DNA from: Obelidium mucronatum
Lineage: Eukaryota > Chytridiomycota > Chytridiomycetes > Chytridiales > Chytriomycetaceae
Direction: 5' to 3'
Assembly: GCA_025765595.1 (NCBI GenBank)
Contig: JAIVFH010000040.1
Coordinates: forward strand, 124,001 to 188,000
DNA: 64,000 nt
Every line of letters starts with the position of its first letter. Within the stretch, counting starts at the first letter, position 1. A model generated the notes under the pieces. That model had not been told where the DNA came from and ran no database searches. It was given only the letters and a program-made list of their open reading frames with translations. The translations under genes and the position numbers were made by a program. Below are positions 45,195 to 56,200 of this stretch, one piece after another.

Positions 45195-47013
45195 TCACAC
45201 GCCCCCACCACTTCTCGAAGTCGTAATAACATCATAATCCACAGCCCCTTTAGAAGAAACAAACTTGCTCCTCTGCTTCTTCTCCTTCAGCGTCGACAAG
45301 ACATCCAAAAACTCTCCAAACTCAAGCGAATCCTTTCCATCCGTCAAATCTTTGGCAAGCACCGACCCAGTCTTCACATCTTCCACTCCCAGTGCCTTCA
45401 ACACTTTTCCAATATCTTTGACGCGGATTCTTCCGTCGCTCTTGTAATCCAGTTTGCTGAATTCACGCTGGTAGGACGCAATCTCTTCAGGAACAAAGTG
45501 ATTACGCGTATAGTAGGTGCGTTCTTCTGTGGGCAGATTCGCCGTATTCTCAAGGTAATGAAGTCCCATGCACGAGAGAAATTCAAGAGCAGTCGTGTAT
45601 TCTTGAGCTTGTCTCTCCTTGGACCAGGAAAGCTCAGCCGCCATGATTTCAATCACACGAGGAAGTGTTTCCTTGGCAGCTTGTGCATTGAGCATTGCAA
45701 GACGGGTACGTCTAGCAAGAACATCCTATTCAACGAAATCAAGCCTTTTTAATATATAAAAAAAAAAAAAAAAAAGAATCAATCATTTTCCCACACTCCC
45801 ATCACTTACCACCACAGTACAAGCATACTCTCGCCGAACAGCATACCGAACTTCAGCCTCAATATAGGGATACTGTGGCGACAACCGCTTCCCATGAATC
45901 GGCCACCGCGACCCCGTCATACTCGCCATACTCGCCACCGCCCACGCATTACTCCCATAACTATCCGCCAAATGCTGCGCAACCTCCGTCTCAATCCCAA
46001 AACTCTGAATGATTTTTATAAACATGTTTGGACTCCACCCGTCTGTTCCAACAAGCCGCGTCTTTTCAGTCACACAGGGGCCCCCGACTACCCCAGATAA
46101 CCCAAACTTTTCAACGGCAACGTCAATGGTTTCTTGAGCCATCGATCGGTAGGTGGTCCACTTGCCGCCCGCGATTGTTAATAACCCGCTTTCGCTAACG
46201 TTGATCATATGGTTCCGGACAAGCGCCGCCGTGTTTTTGGCGGCGGGGTCGCGGACGAGGGGTCGGATCCCGCTCCATGCTGCGAGAACGTCGCCGCGGC
46301 GCACTTTGATTCCTGGGTCCAGGTAGTTTTCAACTTCTTTTAAGATCCAGGCAATGTCTTCTTCACTTGGCATTGGATTCGCTTCGACAGTCGTTGGTGA
46401 ATCTAATGGGGGGGGGGAATAGTTGGGGTCGGGTTGAGTTGAAAGGTTAAACGTTCACGAAAATAACATTAAAAATAAAAATAAAAATGAAAACTAAAAA
46501 AAAAAAAAGCATGTTCAATCACAAAGCTCCCTAAACAACCTAACCTGTAGTTCCAGCAATCGTGTTCCCTTGCCACGGCAAAAAGAAAATCACCCTCCCA
46601 TCACTTGTCTGCGGGTCAATCAACCCCATATTCCTCGGACTAAAGTAATTCGGAAGGATAATATGAACTCCAGCACTCGGCGCCACAATATCCCTCGTCG
46701 TCACACCTGTATCCAACTTCCTCAATCCGTCGCTGAATGGACCCGTCGCGTTGATGACTCCCTTGGCTTTCACTGTCCAGGATTTGCCTGTGATTGTGTC
46801 GCGTACGACGGCGCCGCAGATTTCCTGGTCGCCGAAGCCTTTGTGGCCGAGGAGGGTGGTGCGTGGCTTTTTTAGGAGTTGGATGACTTCAACGTGGTTG
46901 GCGAGGACGGCGCCGTGGGCGACGGCTGTGAGGGCGATGGCTACGTTCATTCGAGAGTCATTGTGTGCTCCTGTGTTTTGAAGGTTTAGAATGTTTAAAC
47001 AAAACGCGCTCAA

Positions 47014-47065
<52 letters not shown>

Positions 47066-47965
47066 TGGTCTCTCTCTCGCTCCGCTCTCGAAACCAGAAG
47101 AAAAGAAAAAGAAAGGAAAAAACAACGTGTAATTGCAAGGAAAAAACAAACTACAAACCATCATAATAAACCATCGCACCAACAAGATCATCGCTCTTCA
47201 ACATGGGAAACGCTTCCAACGCTTTCCTCTTCCCTAAAAAGTAACTCCGACTGATACCTTCCTTCCCCGCAAGGAATTCATACGCCTTCGCGCCGACATA
47301 GTAATACGGCATTTTCCAGTAGCTGTACACGGGCAACATGATGGGGAGCTGGTATGACAAGTAAGGCGCGATTTTTAAAAACACGGAGCGCTCGTGGAGG
47401 GCTTCAACGACGAGTTTGTATTGCTCAATGTCGAGTTCTTTGACGGCTTTTTCGAGGTATCGGACGCCGCCGTGGACGAGTTTTGTGGATCGTGAGGATG
47501 TTCCTTGAAATTTTGTTATATAATTTAGTATAGATGTACACACGTGTTGAATAAGCCAGATAAAGGAAGAATATTTGTGATAGAAGTAGAACGAGGAGGG
47601 AGTGTTGGGATGGGTATATCTTTTTTGTTGTTGTCACCTGATGAGAAATCATCGCGTTCTACTAACGCCACTTTGAGACCCCTCGTGGCGGCATCCAATG
47701 CACATCCTACGCCTGTCGCGCCGCCGCCACAAATTAAAATATCAAACTCAAAGTCTGAGTTTAGCTTTTCGAGCATGGTTTCTCGGGAAGGAGGGATCCA
47801 TAGTTGTGAGGGTTTATCGCTGCTGCTGCTGCTGCTGGGTTTCGAGACTGAAGGAGCTGTGTCGGCCATAAGCGACTTGCGGTTCAAGCTGTGGGATATA
47901 GCGATGGCGCCTGTTGCTGAGGCAACTGCCATCAGTCGCGTTGGTGTGGCTACTCTGCGAAACAT
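45195..47965 (-). CDS. GUT2: mitochondrial FAD-dependent glycerol-3-phosphate dehydrogenase
   Basis: Five exons. The N terminus (MFRRVATPTRLMAVASATG) is a probable mitochondrial presequence with a membrane-prone stretch. The FAD-binding Rossmann motif is DILICGGGATGVGCALDA, followed by LVERDDFSSGTSSRSTKL and HGGVRYLEKA. Later family motifs are KGVINATGPFSD, FLPWQGNTIAGTTD and TIAGGKWTTYR. The C-terminal extension (YQREFSKLDYKSDGRI ... DLTDGKDSLEFGEFLD) carries EF-hand-like loops, so Ca2+ control as in animal mGPDH is possible. It oxidises glycerol-3-phosphate to DHAP at the outer face of the inner membrane and feeds electrons to ubiquinone. Intron 2 (47158-46971) holds a 51-base homopolymer. 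Confidence 0.95.
47015..47065. repeat. 51-nt poly(C) tract (poly(G) on the transcribed sense strand)
   Basis: An uninterrupted run of C on the plus strand inside intron 2 of the GUT2 gene. The pre-mRNA would carry about 51 consecutive G. The length in the assembly may be approximate. Confidence 0.9.
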
Positions 47966-48079
47966 TTTTTTTTATCAACAGGCCACATGGGCGGGGTTTA
48001 TTCCTCAAAAAAAAGGCGTATATAGCTATTTAAATGCATATTTTTAGTTTTTGAAGAATTGGGAAAAAAAAGGCAGTGT

Positions 48080-49575
48080 TCACAAGCTGCCTTGTGGTTG
48101 TTGCTGGGCAGTAGCATTCGCAACAGCAGGTTTTGCTGGAATAGGGAATCTCTTGATGATAACGAGTTTTTGGTTACGTCGCCAAAACTCGGCTACAGAT
48201 GCCGCAAACTTTTCGGGGACATCCTCCTATACTCCCGTTTTTTTTTTGTCAAAAGTGAATGTGAGAGTTGAAAAAAACCAAAAAACAAACTGATCGAACC
48301 TGAACGTAATGCCACGACTCCGGAAACACAACAACTTGAAACTTTCCTTGCATCTGACCAATCATCAACTCCTTGTCCAAACGATCTGTTCCAGCAAGAA
48401 GTAACATTCTTCCACATTTCATTCCCAAAAACTTTGTTGATAAGCCATCGAACCAGCCTGTGAGGGAGGTGCATGGGGTGGAAAAAAAAACGCATATGAA
48501 GATCGAACGAATGAATATATTTTTCTTTTTGATCAATGTTTACCTCGCCAATGTGGTTCAGATGCGGAAAGATTGGTTCTCCAAATGTATACAGGTGGGT
48601 CTCCCTTTTGAATGAATAGAGGAGGGACAGATAATTTTGCGGATTCTTTGTTTTGAACTTGGTGGTTTCTGAGACTAATAAATAATCACTATTAGCGCTC
48701 AAAATCACTTCCAAATTTGAAAAAAAAAAAAAAAAAAAAAAAAAAATGAGTGCAGACTTACTTCCACTTGATTGCATCCTCGACAGACCTGAATTGGGAT
48801 GGTCGAGATTTCAAGATGCTTTGCATATGACTCAAGGAATCAATCGCAGTCCCTATCCACCAAAAAAAAAAAATGTGATCCTTCAATATGGTTGCCACAG
48901 AAGAAAAACTACTTTTGAACTGTAACCTTCTACCACATCAACCACAGTAACACCAACAACATTTGGAATCACATTCTTCAAACACGCGTCAACCACAACT
49001 GAGCCACCCATACTGTAATTATGAAAAAAAAAGTTAAAATACATGGGGGAGTTTGTAACGCAAATGACGTGGGAGAACCTGTGTCCAACCATGACAACTT
49101 CTTGGTCATTGCTCCTACGAATTGATGCCACCAATCTAACCAGATCATTCGAAAGAACATCCAACTCAAGAGATTCATTGGAAGTAACCGTTGCGCCTTT
49201 GTTGTTGTTGTTGTTTTTGTTCTTCTACGTGAGCATTGCTCGCAAATGACCAAAAGGCTTAAATCACCATGCCCTCGACAGTCAAAAGCAACTACAACAG
49301 CAGCCTCATCCGCTAGAATTCGAGCCAGCTTCTCAGCCGCCAGTCCAAATGTAAGTGCAGAAGATCCTGCTCCGTGGTGCAAAACAATCAGAGGAGCTTT
49401 GACTTTCTTGTCTGACTCTTGTGGCTGTGGCTGCGTTGTCCACTCATACACGCTATAGGCAGATGGGGAATCAAAAACACGCGAACCATTTGATGGAAGC
49501 AGAAGCGTACCAGAATTGGTCGTCGTCTATTGGAAGTGTGAAGGTCCGTTGGTTGATTGAGAGTGGTCCAGCCAT
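48080..49575 (-). CDS. PPE1: protein phosphatase methylesterase 1
   Basis: Alpha/beta hydrolase. Motifs: LIVLHHGAGSSALTFGLAAE (oxyanion region), VVAFDCRGHGD, VMVGHS|MGGSVVVD (Ser nucleophile, its codon split by an intron), VVDVVEGTAIDSLSHMQSIL, RPSQFRSVEDAIKW, GWFDGLSTKFL, LLLAGTDRLDKELMIGQMQGKFQVVVFPE and SWHYVQ|ED (catalytic His). The DVVEGTAxD and DRLDKxLxIGQMQGKFQ blocks are specific to PPME1/Ppe1, which removes the C-terminal methyl ester of the PP2A catalytic subunit. At least seven exons. One intron has a 26-A homopolymer at 48721-48746. The C terminus ends in an Ala/Gln-rich tail. Its ATG is 172 bp from that of the divergent VDAC gene. Confidence 0.94.
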
Positions 49576-49747
49576 CATTCTCTATTTTTATGAAGAATAT
49601 TGAACAAGAATCTTCGTTATCTGCCCTTCTACTTCTTCTCTTTTATTCGATAATACTCATCATTGCTACATTCCTCTCCTGTTAACGCATGTTTTAACGA
49701 TTGGAAAGTGAAATTTTCGTTTTCGATCCCCAAACTCACCCCCAAAA

Positions 49748-51079
49748 ATGAGCATTCCACCATCTTACTCTGACTTCAGCAAGGACTTGAACGATCTCCT
49801 GGTAAGGCCTTTGACACTCTTTAAATAGATTGCTCTTCCCTGGCGAGAGACGGCGGAAGAACACATCTGGGGTAGACACAAAACTCTAACTCACAACCCC
49901 TGTTGGTTTTTTTTATCCAGAACAAGGACTACCCACTCGGTTCCTCCAAGCTTGAGATCAACACCACTGCTGCCAATGGATTCGTATGGATCAGACTTAA
50001 ACTGTTGCTTTGGAGGGCAGCCTTTCTGATACCAACTTGCATCTTTTCCAACAGAAGCTCACCGTCAACAACGTCAAAGACAACACCACCGGAAAGATCG
50101 TCACCGATTTGAAGACAAAGTACGCCGACAAGGAGAACGGTTCGTTGTTTCTGGAGGTTGCATAAATGGCGTGATGGTTTGGGGGTCTTAGAAATTTTCT
50201 AAATAGGCGTCACTGTCACCAACACCTGGCACGCTGGAAACGCTCTTACCGCCCAGGTGGAGCTTCAAGACTTGATTTCTACTGGATTCAAGGTTGACCT
50301 TCACGGTTCCATCCACCCTGCCCTTGGGTATGTCTAACGCCTTTGATGTCATATGAATAAGAGAGGGGAATTTATAACCCACATATTTTGTTGCTTGATA
50401 GTACCACTGCTGCCAAGGCTGGACTTGAATTGAAGCAAGCGAACGTGTTTGCTCGATCCAGCGTTGATTTGCTCGCCAAGAGCGGAGCCACCGTTCATAC
50501 CGATGTTGTTGTTGGGTAAAATCTACTTGTTTTCAGTTCCTCAGATATTGGAATCGGAGCTCTAAATTGTTTGTTTTTGGAAAAAAAAAAACAGCTCCGA
50601 AGGTTTGCTCCTTGCTGGAGACGTTGCCTACAACACTGCAGACCAATCCATCCACAGATACAACGTTGCTGTTGGATACAAGACTCCAGAATACCTCTTG
50701 GCTTTCCACGCGTAAGGAGTTTCGTTTATCGTGACCACTCACTTATGTCCCCAAAAAAATAAATTTCTACAGCACCAAGAAGTTCACTCACTTCACCGCT
50801 GGATACTTCCACAACATCAACAGCGGGCTCCAAGTCGCGACTCGTGCTACTTGGGACCAGGCTATCAACTCCCACGTCGGTATCGAAGTCGGAACCAAGT
50901 ACGCGCTGGACAACGCCACCTTCATCAAGGCTAAAATCAACAATGAAGGTCGTTTGGGTCTTGGATACACTCAAATCTTGCGCCCAAGCATCAAGTTGCA
51001 GCTCGGAGGATCCTTTGACACCACCAGATTGAATGAAAACGTGCACAAGGTTGGATTGGCCTTTGTGATTGACAACTAG
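49748..51079 (+). CDS. POR1: mitochondrial outer-membrane porin (VDAC)
   Basis: Seven exons (49748-49801, 49921-49983, 50055-50139, 50207-50327, 50402-50515, 50595-50711, 50773-51079), all phases consistent, give about 280 residues. It starts MSIPPSYSDFSKDLNDLL, the amphipathic N-terminal helix of VDACs, and then shows alternating beta-strand pattern. GLLLAGDVAYNTADQ and the end LGLGYTQILRPSIKLQLGGSF...HKVGLAFVIDN match the eukaryotic porin signature. It forms the 19-strand channel for ADP/ATP and metabolites across the outer membrane. Codon use is markedly biased (AAG, ATC, CTC/CTT, GAC), consistent with high expression. Followed in the same direction by the cap methyltransferase gene 150 bp later. 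Confidence 0.95.
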
Positions 51080-51228
51080 AAGCCTGGGGGGAAATGTTGG
51101 AAACACATTGTGGTGAAATAAGAAACAAGGAAAGCTTATTTTAAAACTCGTTACTCGTTTTCTGGTTTGAAATAATCAGGTCAAAATAAAAGAAAAAACA
51201 ATTCTCTTCAATAAAATAAAGGCCATCA

Positions 51229-52462
51229 ATGGCAGCTTACCACAACAGCTATCAGCGCTCAAGTGCAGCCGCCGATACTGTTGCTGAGCACTACAATGCT
51301 CGGCCTCAGGTAGGCGTAGATGCGAGACAGGAGTCGAGTATCATCCAACTCAAGAATTTGCACAACTGGATTAAGTCAGGTAATATCCTTCACGTCTTCC
51401 ACTGGGTTTCTGAAGCTCCATTTTCTGCCCTTCTAGTTTTGATCCGGAAGTTTGTCAGGCGAGGAGATGCTGTCCTTGACTTCTGTTGCGGGTAGTCATG
51501 TCACTTGTCTCAAACCAGCATTCCTCTCATTTGGGAAAATAATTACAGGAAGGGAGGGGATTTAAACAAATGGATTAAAGCAGATATTTCGTATCTGGTT
51601 GGTGCTGGTGGGTGAAGCCTGATAATTGAAGCACTGGAATACTTATGACGGATGTTCTGCTTTGCTTTTAGATATTGCGAATGTATCTATCGACCACGCG
51701 ATTGAAAGGTGCCGAGAACGGAACCCACGGTTCAGTGCCAAGTTTTATACAATGGATTGTTTTGTGGATCCAATCGAGAATATCGTTCAACCATATACGA
51801 TTGATCTCGTGAGTTGTCAATTTGCATTGCATTATTGCGCGGAGAATGAAATCAAGGTTTCTGTTGTCGATACGTTTTTTTGCGCCTCTGAATGAGCTTC
51901 CCCACAGTTTGATCGCGCTTTGGATAATATCGCAGCGGCTTTGAAACCAGGCGGTCATTTCATTGCCACAATTCCAAACTGTTATCGATTAATGTAAAAT
52001 CTTCTGTTTTTTGCATCATTCCATTAAAAATAATTATGCATTTGGCAGCAAACGACTGGAATCCACACCAGAGCTCGGTTGGGGAAATACAAAGTACAAC
52101 ATCCGATTTGACACAAAGGATCAATCAGTTTACGGTCACCGATACTACTTTCAGCTTGAAGATGCTATTGATGATTGCCCTGAATATGTGTTTCATTTCC
52201 CAACTTTCGTCCAGTTAGTTGTTACTGTCTTATTTGCTATTGGTTTTTTAAGTATTCCATATACAGAAAAGCGGCTGCTCGTGGTCTTGAACTTGTTTAC
52301 GAGAAACCGTTTCATGACCTTTTTACCGAGGAAACGCAAGATAGAGAAAACTTGTCGCTGCTCTACAAGATGCGTGTCCTAGACGATAATGGAGTGATTT
52401 CAGCGGATGAATGGGAAGTGTCGGGCGTCTATATGGCGATCGCGTTACGAAAAAGGCGTTGA
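51229..52462 (+). CDS. ABD1: mRNA cap guanine-N7 methyltransferase
   Basis: Exons run from 51229 to the TGA at 52460-52462, with at least six introns. The start ...TVAEHYNARPQVGVDARQES is followed by IIQLKNLHNWIKS, the conserved cap-MTase entry (HYN, RxxS, NxxKS). After the intron comes VLIRKFVRRGDAVLDFCCG|KGGDLNKW, the SAM-binding motif I with the diagnostic CGKGGDLxKW, then DIANVSIDHAIERC, FYTMDCF, VSCQFALHYC and HFIATIPNCYRL. GNTKYNIRF and YFQLEDAIDDCPEY are further family blocks. The protein adds the N7 methyl of the m7G cap. It is about 50 residues shorter at the N terminus than yeast Abd1. Its 3' end converges with the LRR gene (44 bp apart). Confidence 0.93.
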
Positions 52463-52505
52463 GTGTCTTGTTGATTTTGAGTTTTGTTTTGAATGTGCAA
52501 TGTAT

Positions 52506-52913
52506 TCAACATAAAAACTCATTTTCACTTAAATTCAAATATTTCAGTTTTAGAGAGTGTTTGAAAGTTGGTAAGGGGCCTGTCAATCGGTTGTTGTTGC
52601 AACGGAATTTCAATAGGTTTGGTGTTTTCTCTCCAGCATTTTCAGGTATCTCTCCAGTCAACTGATTATGATCCAGTAGTAATTCTATCAGACAACTAAG
52701 CTCGAAGATCTCTGGGGGTATTTTCCCTTCCAATCTGTTGAAATCGGCGGTAAAAGAAATCAATCCAACACAATTTCGAATTCCTGCGGGTATCGCTCCT
52801 GAGAGTAAGTTGCGGCTCAAATGCATGTGATAGATATGCTTGAAACTTTGTAAAAAGTGAATAGATCCAGTGAGTTTGTTGTTGGAAAGATTGACTTCTC
52901 TGAGATCCGTCAA
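52506..52913 (-). pseudogene. 3' half of an F-box/LRR gene, cut by a copia element
   Basis: Leucine-rich repeats of the plant-like type (LREVNLSNNKLTG, HMHLSRNLLSGAIPAGI, LLLDHNQLTGEIPE, NNNRLTGPLP) end at a stop at 52506. The segment begins abruptly at the retrotransposon boundary. Its missing 5' half is at 59929-59334. Removing the element and one copy of the GTCAA duplication brings the two halves into frame (NLLT|DLREVNLS). Translation after the insertion would stop soon inside the LTR, so this part is probably not expressed as protein. Confidence 0.88.
52909..52913. repeat. target-site duplication, left copy (GTCAA)
   Basis: GTCAA directly before the left LTR, matched by GTCAA at 59334-59338 directly after the right LTR. 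Five bases is the usual size for Ty1/copia integration. Confidence 0.9.
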
Positions 52914-53115
52914 TGTTTGAGATGTCAAACGGGAATTCTGGATAATAAAGTTATTGTTTATTGTGATTGTCTTTTTCGGAGTTTTAATTAGTAATAGAAT
53001 ATTCCAGAATCGTCCCGCCCGCCATACGCGTCCAACAACGGAATCCTGACGTATCCTTGAGTTGTCCGTGATCGTGATGGCTGGACTATTGGCGTTCTAG
53101 TCAGCGGATCAAACA
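52914..53115 (-). repeat. 3' LTR of the copia element
   Basis: 202 bp, TGTTTGA...TCAAACA with perfect 7-bp terminal inverted repeats. Same sequence as 59132-59333. Confidence 0.95.
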
Positions 53116-53264
53116 CCCCCTTGCGACAATGTGCAGCGGGTTGACGATCACCATAATATCTTCCCCCTTGCGGCAATTTGCGCGGGTTGGAGCTTTCTTA
53201 GTTACTGTTACAAATAAATAATTTAATTTAATTTAATAATGAATATTTCCCCTTTGCAATTGTT

Positions 53265-56200
53265 TTAAAATTTGAAGTGGCGGATAGCATTTGCTCGCTC
53301 ATCTCCATTCTGTAATTCAGTGAGGGTTCTCATACCCATTTGTCGTACAAGTTCTTTGTGTTGTTTTACTGGTAACGCTTTTGTAAGAATATCTGCAACC
53401 ATTAATTCGGTTGGACAATAAATTAATTTTATTTCTTTGTTTTCCAAGTGTTCTCGAATAAAGAACATTTTAATATCCATGTGTTTTACTCTCGCGTGAT
53501 GTACTGGATCAATCGCGATAGCCATGGTTGACATATTGTCTTGAAAGATTGTCATCGGATCTTCGATCTCAATATTTAATTCTTCCAATAACATTTGTAG
53601 CCATCTCGCTTCTTTGACAGCTTCGGTAAGTGCAATAAATTCAGCCTCAGTCGATGATAATGCAACTGTTGATTGTTTCTTTGAGAACCAATTGATCAGG
53701 CAGCCGAACGCATAAACGACAAAGCCAGAACGGGACTTTCGTTGAGGTTCGCCAGCGTAGCTCGCATCTGCCATTATGAAAGGCGCAGTTTTGCCTTTTA
53801 GTTTTATTGGATCACCCGTGATTCGGGACATCATCGGTGCATCAGTATCTTGGTCATTTGCGTTTGGATCGTCCGATGCCGTATCCATGATTATAACTGG
53901 ATTTTGCGTCGGTTTATAAAATAGACCTAAATCGTAAGTAAATCTTACGTATTTTAAAACTCTAATTAATGCATCGTAATCGCATTGTCTAGGTTTATTT
54001 TGGTATTGTGCAAGTGTGTTCGACGAATAACTCAAGTCTGGTCTCGTCACTTGCGCCAGGTGAGATAGTTTCATATTTATCGATAATATTTGTTTCTTTA
54101 TCTTATTACATATGATTAGTGGACTGTTTTCATTGTGTGTCCAAGATTCGCTTAATGGCGATTCCTTCATTTGGTCTCGGGTAATATCCCAAAAACCGGT
54201 TTCTTTCAATAATTCTCTGGTATAATTTGTTTGTCCTAACCATATTCCACCATTTATTCTTTCGATTTGGACTTTTAACATCCAGTTGGCGTTATCATTT
54301 TCGGTAATTGTGAATTTTTGTTTTAAAAGAGTTTTAACTATTTCGATCGCGTCTTTAGAATTACTTGCGATTAGAATGTCATCTACGTATATAAGTACTA
54401 TTATCATTTGTTTTGTTTCAGAGTCAAATTTAAACATCATACAGTTATCGGATGCAAGTTGTTTGTATCCATTGTTCTTAAAATGGTCGCGAATAACTTT
54501 ATAAAATTCTCGCGAAGATTGGTGTAGTCCATATAACGTTTTCTTTAATTCGGCAATAAGTGGGTCACCCTCTTTATTTGTTTCTTCGAAACCGGGTGGC
54601 ATTCTCATAAAATTCTTTTCTTTTAATATTCCATGTAGGAACGCGGTCTTTATATCTGCCGTCGATGTGTGCAATCCAAGTAACATAGCAAGGGCTAGAG
54701 TTAAGCGAATCGCTTTCATCTTAACGACTGGTGAGAATGTTTCTTCATAGTCTTCATTTTTAATTTGACCCGATCCAACAGCAACAAGTCTTGCTTTGAA
54801 TCTTTCCAGGAAACCTAAAGGATCCTGTTTGTAATCGAATACCCATTTAGCATTTATTAATTTTCTGCCTTCAGGTAACTCTTTTATACTTTTCTTATCG
54901 AAAACTCCCAAGTCCTTCAGCGATTCGAATTCAATCAGCATCGCTTTCTTCAGGTAACTTGCGAATTTATGATTTATTGCTTCTTTTAAATTCTTTGGTA
55001 CTGGACCTAAGTCAGAAATTTTTATTTTTCCAGGTGGTGTTGCTGAATCAGCAACGTCATCCCAGTTTATTCTGTCTTTCGGAGCTCGTGTGCGATTAAT
55101 GTTCACCGCAGCGGCTTTAAACTTTATTTCTTGTTTGTTTACGAAGTCATCAAGTTTTCGGTATTGTTTTTCTATTTTCTTTCGATGATTTCTGTGTTTG
55201 ACTGAATTACTTGATTTGTTTTCGTCATCAGCTAGTAATTTAAATAATTTCACATTATTTGTCATTAATTCGTCTAAGACGATCGAGGTTAATACTTCGG
55301 GTATGTCTTCGACGTTGTTTTCGTTTATTTCAAATTTATAATTAACGCCATACATTTTAGGTTTCGAGACGACGTTTTTCTTCAATGGTTCCGTCACATT
55401 GGGTTTTGGTCGTTTCGATCCAACATCCGCAGTCGTTGGCCCTTTTTCTTTGGCATTTAGTTCTGTATTTAATTTTGGGTTTAATATCGGTTTGTTTTCC
55501 GTTTTCCGTTTCTTATTTGTTTTCTTAATGTATTTAATCTCATCTGATTTAGCGCGCTTTCCTGCCAACGGGATTCGCGCTTCTCCTTCAAGATCGCTCA
55601 TGTCACTGATATTGGGAGATTCTAAATCAAGTGAGTCTACTTCGTCTTTTCCATTCGCATTCAATATTTCATTTTCTTTTTGATTGTTATATTGAATCAC
55701 CTCTTCCTCAGGACACCCGAGGGATTCTGCGTGTTTCACTGGATTTGTGTTGTTCTGGCCGGAACTATTCACAGTTTCCAGTCGGAGTTGACCTTGAAAA
55801 TCTAACTTTGTGTCTAGGACCTTTGTTTCGGTTCCGGAAATAATTGGCGTTTGTGTTTCTCCGGTAAGTACCACTTCTTTCGGGACACTTGCACCAAATA
55901 ATTCAGCCGTACTCACACCCTTGAATTCTTCAACGTGCAGGTCTTTATATGCCGATTGTTGAAGTAGGAACGGATTCAAGTGATGCGGTCTCAGGACTAG
56001 ACCAGGAAAGATTGTCGGGTAACATCGAATGTGGTACTCGGTACTCACAGACGCCGTTCTAAAAGTTATAAACCCGCAGCAGCGAATTACCATCAAATCC
56101 CAAGAAAATAACCGGTTCTCCTTTATGGAACTTGGTTCTGCGGACGAGTGGGTCTTTTATTTTCCTGACCTCGGCTCTTATTTCTTCGGGAATTAACTTC

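Noticed and set aside
46991..47254. Poly-Pro or poly-Gly frames over the homopolymer
   Set aside because: Pure product of the C run within an intron.
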